NCBI RefSeq assembly: GCF_000622225.1
Contig: NZ_JHWD01000009.1
Span: forward strand, 149,957-213,956
Reading direction: 5' to 3'
Length of the DNA stretch: 64,000 nt
Source: Roseomonas mucosa ATCC BAA-692
GTDB taxonomy: Bacteria > Pseudomonadota > Alphaproteobacteria > Acetobacterales > Acetobacteraceae
Part shown: piece by piece, positions 58,409 through 64,000 of the stretch
Position numbering within the stretch: the stretch's first letter is position 1
Layout: every line of letters starts with the position of its first letter
Program-made: the position numbers and the translations under genes
The notes under the pieces: generated by a model
Database searches by the model: none
What the model was told of the DNA's origin: nothing
What the model saw: the letters and a program-made list of their open reading frames with translations, nothing else

Positions 58409-59140
58409 TCAGGCCGCGTCGGCTTGGGGTTGGGAGGCGGAGAAGCGCGTGACGTCCACCACGCGGCTCGCCACCGCGTCGCGCACGTCCTCGTCATGGA
58501 AGATGCCGATCATCGCCACCCCGGCGGCGGCTTTGCGTCGGATCATCTCCACCACCACGGCGCGGTTGCGCGCGTCCAGCGAGGCGGTGGGCTCGTCCAG
58601 CAGCAGCACCGGGCGCTCGGCGATCAGGCCACGCGCGATGTTCACGCGCTGCTGCTCGCCGCCGGAGAAGGTGGCGGGCGGCAGGTCCCAGAGCCGTTCC
58701 GGCAGGTTCAGCGCCGCCAGCATCTCCGCCGCGCGGGCGCTGGCGGTTTCCGCGTCGAGCCCGCCCTCGCGCCCGGCGGCGGCCACGATCTCGCGCGCGC
58801 CCACGCGGGGAATGACGCGCAGGAACTGCGAGACATAGCCCATGGTGGTCCGCCGCAGCGCCAGCACCCGGCGCGGCCCGGCGCTGGCGACATCCACCAT
58901 CTTCCCCCCGTCGCGGATCAGGATGCGGCCCGTGTCGCAGCGGTAATTGCCGTAGATCATCCGCAGCAGCGAGGACTTTCCCGCGCCCGAGGGGCCGCCG
59001 AGCACCACGCATTCCCCCGGATCGACCGAGAAGGACACGCCATCGACGACGCCGAGCCGGGTGCCGCCGCGCAGATGCAGGGTGAAGGTCTTGCCGACGC
59101 CGTCCAGCGTGACGAGAGGCCCGTTCATGGAGGGGTTCAT
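58409..59140 (-). CDS. phnL: C-P lyase subunit PhnL, ABC-type ATPase
   Basis: 243 residues. With PhnG, H and I it serves the ribosyl triphosphate phosphonate synthase step. Walker A GGPSGAGKSSLLRMIYGNY, signature FSGGEQQRVNIARGL, Walker B LLLDEPTASLDARNR, H-loop FHDEDVRDAVA. The lengthened region after Walker A (NYRCDTGRILIRDGGKMVDVA) is typical of PhnL and separates it from transport ATPases. ATG at 59140 overlaps the phnK stop. Confidence 0.96.
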   Translation of the reverse strand: MNPSMNGPLVTLDGVGKTFTLHLRGGTRLGVVDGVSFSVDPGECVVLGGPSGAGKSSLLRMIYGNYRCDTGRILIRDGGKMVDVASAGPRRVLALRRTTMGYVSQFLRVIPRVGAREIVAAAGREGGLDAETASARAAEMLAALNLPERLWDLPPATFSGGEQQRVNIARGLIAERPVLLLDEPTASLDARNRAVVVEMIRRKAAAGVAMIGIFHDEDVRDAVASRVVDVTRFSASQPQADAA

Positions 59141-59913
59141 GCCGCGAGCACCGAGGAGACGAGGAGTTGCGTATAGGGCTCGGACGGATCGTCCAGCACC
59201 TGGTCGGTGAGCCCGCTCTCGATCACCCGCCCATGGCGCATCACCATGATCCGGTGCGACAGCAGCCGCGCCACGGCGAGGTCATGGGTGACGATGATCA
59301 CCGCCAGCCCCAGCTCCGCCACCAGTCCGCGCACGAGGTCCAGCAGGCGCGCCTGCACCGAGACGTCGAGGCCGGAGGTCGGCTCGTCCATCAGCACGAG
59401 GCGCGGATGGGTGACGAGGTTGCGCGCGATCTGCAGCCGCTGCCGCATGCCGCCCGAGAAGGCGCGCGGCGTGTCGTCCATGCGGTCGGCGCCGATCTCG
59501 ACGCGGCCCAGCCAGTCCTGCGCCGTGGCGCGGATGCGACCATAGTGCCGCGCCCCCACCGCCATCAGCCGCTCCCCGACATTGCCGCCGGCGGAAACGG
59601 ACATGCGCAGCCCCTGCGCCGCATCCTGGCGGATGAAGCCCCATTCGGTGCGCAGCAGCAGGCGCCGCTCGGCCTCGCCCAGCGCCAGGATGTCGCGCGC
59701 CTCGCCATCCTTGCCGCGATAGAGCACGCGACCGCTGTCGGGCATCAGCTCGGTGGCGAGGCAGGAAAGCAGGGTGGACTTGCCGGAGCCGGATTCGCCG
59801 ACCACCGCCAGCACCTCCCCGGGCTCCAGGTCGAAGCTGACATCGGCACAGCCGATGCGCGCGCCGTAGCGCTTGCTCAGGCTCTCAACGGAGAGAAGGG
59901 GCAGCCCGCTCAT
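59137..59913 (-). CDS. phnK: C-P lyase core-associated ATPase PhnK
   Basis: 258 residues, ABC-type ATPase that binds the PhnGHIJ core. Walker [43 protein letters not shown], signature FSGGMRQRLQIARNL, Walker B VLMDEPTSGLDVSVQARLL, H-loop VTHDLAVARLL. ATG at 59913 overlaps the phnJ stop as ATGA and its stop overlaps phnL, so expression is coupled. Confidence 0.96.
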   Translation of the reverse strand: MSGLPLLSVESLSKRYGARIGCADVSFDLEPGEVLAVVGESGSGKSTLLSCLATELMPDSGRVLYRGKDGEARDILALGEAERRLLLRTEWGFIRQDAAQGLRMSVSAGGNVGERLMAVGARHYGRIRATAQDWLGRVEIGADRMDDTPRAFSGGMRQRLQIARNLVTHPRLVLMDEPTSGLDVSVQARLLDLVRGLVAELGLAVIIVTHDLAVARLLSHRIMVMRHGRVIESGLTDQVLDDPSEPYTQLLVSSVLAA

Positions 59914-60839
59914 CGCGCATTCTCCTTCCGTGCGAAGGAGGGGGCCTCGCCCAGCATCGGGCCGCGATGCCCCGCCTCGCGCCGCTCCTCGCAGAAATCC
60001 GTGTCGGAGCAGACGAACATCCGGCCGCCCCGGTCGTCCAGCACCACCTCGTCCTGGTAGGTGCCCGTGGCGCCGCAGAGCGCGCAGGGCTGGCTGAACT
60101 TCTGGATGGTGAAGGGATGGTCCTCGAAATCCAGGCTCCGCACCTCGGTATGGGGCGGCACGGCATAGATCCGCCGCTCGCGCCCTGCGCCGAAGAGCTG
60201 CAACGCGGCGCAGTGGTCCATCTTCGGGTTGTCGAATTTCGGCGTCGGCGAGGGGTCCATCACGTAGCGCCCCGCCACCTCCACCGGATAGGCATAGGTC
60301 TTGGCGATATGGCCGTGCCGCGCGATGTCCTCGTAGAGCTTCACGTGCATCAGCCCGTATTCCGCCAGCGCGTGCATGCGCCGCGTTTCCGTCTCGCGCG
60401 GCTCCAGGAAGCGCAGCGGCTCCGGGATCGGCACCTGGTAGACGAGGATCTGCCCCTCGGTCAGCGGATGCTCGGGGATGCGGTGCCGCGTCTGGATCAC
60501 CGTGGCCTCCGCCGTGCGGGTGGTGGTCTCGACGCCCGCCGTGCGCTCGAAGAACTTGCGGATGGACACGGCGTTGGTGGTGTCGTCCGAGCCCTGGTCG
60601 ATCACCTTCAGCCGGTCCTCGGGCCCCAACACCGCCGCCGTCACCTGCACGCCGCCCGTGCCCCAGCCATAGGGCATCGGCATCTCGCGCGAGGCGAAGG
60701 GCACTTGGTAGCCGGGGATGGCGATGGCCTTCAGGATGGCGCGGCGGATCATCCGCTTCGTGCCCTCGTCCAGATAGGCGAAGTTGTAGCCGGCCACGCC
60801 CGCGCCGGCCTGCTGCCCGGGGGTCATTCCAGCGCTCAT
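59910..60839 (-). CDS. phnJ: Carbon-phosphorus lyase PhnJ (radical SAM)
   Basis: The enzyme that breaks the C-P bond of ribose 1-phosphonate 5-phosphate to a cyclic phosphate and the alkane, with S-adenosylmethionine and a 4Fe-4S cluster. 309 residues. The Gly that carries the radical (Gly32 in E. coli) is Gly43 in AIPGYQVPF. The cluster Cys set is complete: CALCG, then MFVCSDTDFC (about residues 252, 255, 277, 283). REMPMPYGWGTGG and TRHRIPEHPLTEGQ are also intact. ATG at 60839 overlaps the phnI stop. Confidence 0.97.
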   Translation of the reverse strand: MSAGMTPGQQAGAGVAGYNFAYLDEGTKRMIRRAILKAIAIPGYQVPFASREMPMPYGWGTGGVQVTAAVLGPEDRLKVIDQGSDDTTNAVSIRKFFERTAGVETTTRTAEATVIQTRHRIPEHPLTEGQILVYQVPIPEPLRFLEPRETETRRMHALAEYGLMHVKLYEDIARHGHIAKTYAYPVEVAGRYVMDPSPTPKFDNPKMDHCAALQLFGAGRERRIYAVPPHTEVRSLDFEDHPFTIQKFSQPCALCGATGTYQDEVVLDDRGGRMFVCSDTDFCEERREAGHRGPMLGEAPSFARKENAR

Positions 60840-61957
60840 TCCGCCGCCTCCTTCCGCGTCTCTCGCGCTGCTTCTTCCTGGGCGGCATGTTCCGCCCGCA
60901 TCCGCCTCACCAGCTCCAGCTCCGCCTGGAAATCCACGTAGTGCGGCAGCTTCAGGTGCTCGACGAAGCCCGTCGCCTGCAGGTTGTCGCAATGGGAGAG
61001 GACGAATTCCTGGTCCTGCGCCGGGGCATTCACCTCCTCGCCCAGCTCCTCCGCCCGCAACGCCCGGTCCACCAGCGCCATGGCCATCGCCTTGCGCTCG
61101 CCCTGGCCGAAGGACAGGCCATAGCCGCGCGTGAACTGTGGCGGCGCCTGGGAGGAGCCCTTGAACTGCGTCACCATCTCGCATTCGGTGACCTCGACCT
61201 CGCCCAGCGGCACGGCGAAGCCCAGCTCCTCCGGCACGAACTCCACCTCCACCGTGCCGAAGCGGATCTCGCCGACGAAGGGGTGGTTGCGGCCATAGCC
61301 GCGCTGGGTGGAATAGCCGAGCGCCAGCACGAAGCCCTCGTCACCCCGCGCCAGGGCCTGGAGGCGGATGTCGCGCTCCGCCGGATAGGCCACCGGCGCC
61401 CGGGTCAGGTCGCCCACCTCGGCGCCGTTCTCCACCTCCGCCCCGGGCTCGCTCGGCTCGATCAGCCCCTCGCCGCCCAGCAGCGCCGTGACATGCGGCA
61501 CCGGCTCGGCCGGATCGGCGGGCGCCTCGGCCGGGGCCGGCGGCTCCAGCCCCGCCGCCAGGGCGAAGTCGATCAGCCGGTGCGTGTAGTCGAAGGTCGG
61601 CCCCAGCACCTGCCCGCCCGGCAGGTCCTTGTAGGTGGCGGAAACCCGCCGCCGCACCGCCATCGCCGCGGTGTCGATCGCCTCCGAGGCACCGAAGCGG
61701 GGCAGGGTGGTCCGCGCCGCCCGCACCAGGAAGACCGCCTCAATCAGGTCGCCCCGCGCCTGCTTCAGCGCCAGCGCGGCGAGGTCGGGGTCATAGAGCG
61801 AGCCCTCCGTCATCACCCGGTCCACCGCGAGCCGCATCTGCTCGCGGATCTGATCGACCCCGATCTCCGGCACGGCGCGGTCGCCGCGCCGCGCATCGGC
61901 CAGCAGCCGGTGCGCGTTCTCGATGGCGGCCTCGCCGCCCTTCACGGCCACATACAT
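60836..61957 (-). CDS. phnI: C-P lyase subunit PhnI, ribosyl triphosphate phosphonate synthase component
   Basis: 373 residues. PhnI displaces adenine from ATP with the phosphonate, aided by PhnG, H and L. N-terminal YVAVKGGEAAIENAH, EQMRLAVDRVMTEGSLYDPDLAALALKQARGD, then ALGYSTQRGYGRNHPFVGEIR, and the C-terminal EEVNAPAQDQEFVLSHCDNLQATGFVEHLKLPHYVDF. All are diagnostic. Start at 61957, three bases after phnH. Confidence 0.97.
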   Translation of the reverse strand: MYVAVKGGEAAIENAHRLLADARRGDRAVPEIGVDQIREQMRLAVDRVMTEGSLYDPDLAALALKQARGDLIEAVFLVRAARTTLPRFGASEAIDTAAMAVRRRVSATYKDLPGGQVLGPTFDYTHRLIDFALAAGLEPPAPAEAPADPAEPVPHVTALLGGEGLIEPSEPGAEVENGAEVGDLTRAPVAYPAERDIRLQALARGDEGFVLALGYSTQRGYGRNHPFVGEIRFGTVEVEFVPEELGFAVPLGEVEVTECEMVTQFKGSSQAPPQFTRGYGLSFGQGERKAMAMALVDRALRAEELGEEVNAPAQDQEFVLSHCDNLQATGFVEHLKLPHYVDFQAELELVRRMRAEHAAQEEAARETRKEAAE

Positions 61958-61960
61958 GCG

Positions 61961-62560
61961 TCAGGCCTCCGTCACGCGGGTGGAACGGGGCAGGCCCATC
62001 ACCGCGCCCGGCAGGGCCAGCAGGTGATCGAGCCCGAGCGGGAACCGCTTCCGGTTCCGCTTCAGCCGCGCCACGAAGCCTTCCGGCAGGGGCGGCGTCA
62101 CGCTGCGGCAGCCCTCGATCCCCGGACCCTCCAGCAGCAGCAGCTTCCCGCCCTCCTGCCGCGGCAGGGCCAGCACCAGCGTGGTGGAGGCATCCGGATA
62201 GTCCGGCGTGCCCTGGGCGAAGCCCTCATGCGGCGGGCAGCGTGCCGGATCGGCGACCAGGGCGAAGGCGGCCTCCGCCGGGTCCTTCACGATCGGCGCC
62301 CCGGTGTGGAAGCGCAGGAACTCCGCCACCGCCGGCGCCCCGGCCAACGGCGCGTCCAGCCAGAGCGGCGCATCCGCATCCGCCAGCGCCAGGGCGATCG
62401 CCGCCAGTTCCGGCGTCAGCGGCGCCGGAACTTCCGGCAGGTCGGCGAGGGGTTGCAGGCTGCCGGGGCGTGCCAGCGCCTCCATCACGCCGCGGAAGAC
62501 CCGCTGCGCGTCGAGGACGGGATCGGCGAAGCCGGGCAGCAATCCGGTGACGACGTTCAT
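61961..62560 (-). CDS. phnH: C-P lyase subunit PhnH
   Basis: 199 residues. Core-complex subunit without independent activity. Conserved RVFRGVMEALARPGSLQPL near the N-terminus, FLRFHTGAPIVKDPAEAAFALV, GTPDYPDASTTLVL and FPLGLDHLLALPGAVMGLPRSTRV at the end. The ATG at 62560 overlaps the phnG stop by one base (TGATG). Confidence 0.95.
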   Translation of the reverse strand: MNVVTGLLPGFADPVLDAQRVFRGVMEALARPGSLQPLADLPEVPAPLTPELAAIALALADADAPLWLDAPLAGAPAVAEFLRFHTGAPIVKDPAEAAFALVADPARCPPHEGFAQGTPDYPDASTTLVLALPRQEGGKLLLLEGPGIEGCRSVTPPLPEGFVARLKRNRKRFPLGLDHLLALPGAVMGLPRSTRVTEA

Positions 62561-63048
62561 CAATCCTCTCCGCGCACCATGGTGAAGAAATCCACGCGCG
62601 TCGCGGCCGCCTGTCGCGCCCGCCGCGCCCGCTCGGCCTCCCGTCGCGCGGCGACGGGCCGCAGCGCTGCCTCCACTGCCTGACGATGCGCCCGTGCCTG
62701 CCAGAGCGCGTCCAGCACCGCCGCCTGCCGCGCCCGCACCGCATCCCGCCCCAGCAGATAGGAGAAGCCGGTCTCGCCGCCCTCGATCCGCACCGCGGCG
62801 CGTGTCACCGTCGCCTCGCCCAGGTTGAAGCGGCGCCCGTCGCCGCCGGCACGGCCCCGCACCATCACCAGCCCGGTTTCCGGCCGCCGCAGCTCCTGCA
62901 CCGGCCCGGCATAGCCCACCGCCGCCAGCGCCGTGTCCAGCTCCGCCCCGGTCGCCGCGGCGCAGAGCGCCATCACCGCCTGGCGCGCCGCCGTGACGGG
63001 GGTGGCTGGCGCCCCGGCCCCCTCTCGTGTTTCGCTCTCTGCCGCCAT
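62560..63048 (-). CDS. phnG: C-P lyase subunit PhnG
   Basis: 162 residues. Core-complex subunit. It has the VRGRAGGDGRRFNLGEATVTRAAVRI block, GFSYLLGRDAVRARQAAVLDAL and the C-terminal ATRVDFFTMVRG. First gene of phnGHIJKLMN, so transcription starts in the short space before it, where a palindrome overlaps a TATACT -10 element. Confidence 0.95.
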   Translation of the reverse strand: MAAESETREGAGAPATPVTAARQAVMALCAAATGAELDTALAAVGYAGPVQELRRPETGLVMVRGRAGGDGRRFNLGEATVTRAAVRIEGGETGFSYLLGRDAVRARQAAVLDALWQARAHRQAVEAALRPVAARREAERARRARQAAATRVDFFTMVRGED

Positions 63049-63071
63049 TGCCCGGAAGCCCCTCTGCGAAT

Positions 63072-63091
63072 ATGTCTAGTAGTATAGACAT
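63072..63091. promoter_or_regulatory. PhnF-type operator between phnG and phnF
   Basis: Perfect 7-bp inverted repeat ATGTCTA with TAGACAT, 6-bp spacer. It overlaps TATACT (63081-63086, minus strand), a likely -10 of the phnG operon. The TAGACA arm resembles known PhnF/GntR sites. A bound PhnF would block phn transcription. Confidence 0.7.
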
Positions 63092-63133
63092 CTCAACAAG
63101 ACGAGCCAGTGACAATTCGATGATTCATCGCCG

Positions 63134-63856
63134 ATGAACGAGCCCTTCCGCCGGGGCGACGGCATTGCCGCCTGGAAGCGCATCGCCGACGGTCTGGAGG
63201 CCGAGATCGCCGCCGGCTGCTTCCCGCGCGGCGCGCGCCTGCCCACCGAGGCCCAGCTAGCCACCCAGTACGGCGTGAACCGCCACACCGTCCGCCGCGC
63301 CCTTTCCGCGCTGGCCGAACGCGGCCTGGTCCGCGCCACCCAGGGCAGCGGCACCTTTGTGGAGGCCCCGCCGCTCCGCTATCCGATCGGGCCGCGCACC
63401 CGCTTCTCCGAGATCGCCACCGCCGCCGGGCGTGAGGCCTGGGGCCGGCTGCTTTCCGCCCGGGAGGTCATGGCCGACGCCGCCCTGGCCGAGGCGCTCG
63501 AACTGCCGCCGGGCAGTCCCATCCTGGAGCTCGTCACGCTGCACGAGGCCGACGGCGTGCCTATCTCCACCGGCCTCACCCGCCTGCCCCTGCCGCGCTT
63601 CGCCGGCTTCGCCGAGCGCTATGCCGGGACCGGCTCCATCACCCGCGCCTACGCCTCCTACGGCGTCACCGACTATCTCCGCCGTTCCACCCGCATCACC
63701 GCGCGCCCCGCCACGCCGGAAGAAGCCGAATCCCTCAGCCTCGCCCCCGGCCGCGTCGTCCTCGTCCTCGACAGCGTCAACACCGATGCCCAGGGCCGCC
63801 CCATCCAGGCCACCCACTCCCGCTTCGCCGCCGACCGCGTCGAACTGTCGGCGTGA
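63134..63856 (+). CDS. phnF: GntR/HutC-family repressor PhnF
   Basis: 240 residues. The N-terminal winged helix (AAWKRIADGLEAEIAAGCFPRGARLPTEAQLATQYGVNRHTVRRALSALAERGLVR) and the UTRA ligand domain (RFSEIATAAGREAWGRLLS, GVPISTGLTRLPL, SYGVTDYLRRSTRITAR, DSVNTDAQGRPIQATHSRF) match PhnF. It is divergent from phnG with 85 bp between and probably represses the operon. Repeat copy F starts 21 bp after its stop. Confidence 0.94.
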   Translation: MNEPFRRGDGIAAWKRIADGLEAEIAAGCFPRGARLPTEAQLATQYGVNRHTVRRALSALAERGLVRATQGSGTFVEAPPLRYPIGPRTRFSEIATAAGREAWGRLLSAREVMADAALAEALELPPGSPILELVTLHEADGVPISTGLTRLPLPRFAGFAERYAGTGSITRAYASYGVTDYLRRSTRITARPATPEEAESLSLAPGRVVLVLDSVNTDAQGRPIQATHSRFAADRVELSA

Positions 63857-63877
63857 AGGGAGGATCGGGCCGTTGGA

Positions 63878-64000
63878 CCGGGAGGCTCTGCCTCCCGGAC
63901 CCTCCGCTCAGGGGCACAGTGTGCCCCCGAGACCCCGCCATGAGCGCTCCGCGAGGAGGGGGTTGTTCCGCCGGTATGCCATCCGGCGACCGGTGTCCTG
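63878..64000 (+). repeat. Structured intergenic repeat, copy F (cut by the window end)
   Basis: Only the left module is clear: hairpin 1 CCGGGAGGC/GCCTCCCGG (63878-63898), then the linker ACCCTCCGCTCA and hairpin 2 GGGGCACA/TGTGCCCC (63914-63930). The sequence after it is too diverged or incomplete to align with the other copies. No gene is seen to the end of the window. Confidence 0.6.

Overview
The window is very GC-rich (about 70% by eye). Its gene content fits an alphaproteobacterium of the Acetobacteraceae, most likely Roseomonas-like. Supporting signs are a YlxR–L7Ae fusion, an IF-2 with a long glycine-rich arm, many GTG/TTG starts, and dense operons joined by ATGA/GTGA overlaps. This placement is inference from gene content, not a search result. 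I found no rRNA, tRNA, CRISPR array or insertion sequence.

Layout. (1) 1-12262, minus strand: the classical translation operon rimP-nusA-ylxR-infB-rbfA, followed by a YciA-like thioesterase, then a two-gene membrane protein/glycosyltransferase cassette, then truB, which runs off the left edge. (2) 12499-15398: modABC molybdate transporter. (3) 15435-20411: glpR-glpD-glpF-glpK for glycerol. (4) 20550-25013, minus: a glycine-zipper protein, a solitary peptide-binding protein and a hybrid histidine kinase. (5) 25315-29357: a quinone-reductase-like dehydrogenase, then a coupled NicC-like monooxygenase/IclR regulator/MBL hydrolase cassette on the minus strand. (6) 29711-36713: a peptide ABC transporter plus an FAD amino-acid oxidase-type enzyme. 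(7) 37103-44120, minus: a second peptide-type ABC transporter coupled to a phosphonate monoester hydrolase. (8) 44246-50164: a chalcone-isomerase-fold protein and an RND efflux pump with a divergent TetR repressor. (9) 50591-56435: aldehyde dehydrogenase, dadA, alanine racemase, an Lrp regulator and an asparaginase. (10) 56675-63856: the C-P lyase operon phnGHIJKLMN with divergent phnF.

How the genes work together. Nutrient scavenging dominates: molybdate, glycerol, peptides and D-amino acids, and organophosphonates. The hydrolase at 42588-44120 can release phosphonates from their monoesters. The phn enzymes break the C-P bond. The adjacent ABC transporter is a candidate importer for this chemistry, since no phnCDE is present.

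The most unusual item is a family of about 310-bp intergenic elements, six copies in this window (939-1251, 4679-4985, 36742-37050, 50176-50488, 56480-56674, 63878-end). Each full copy is a chain of hairpins: two end modules in mirror orientation enclose a conserved centre. Hairpin stems are kept by paired changes while loops vary, and five of six copies begin 12-45 bp after a stop codon in the sense direction. I do not recognise it as a described family.
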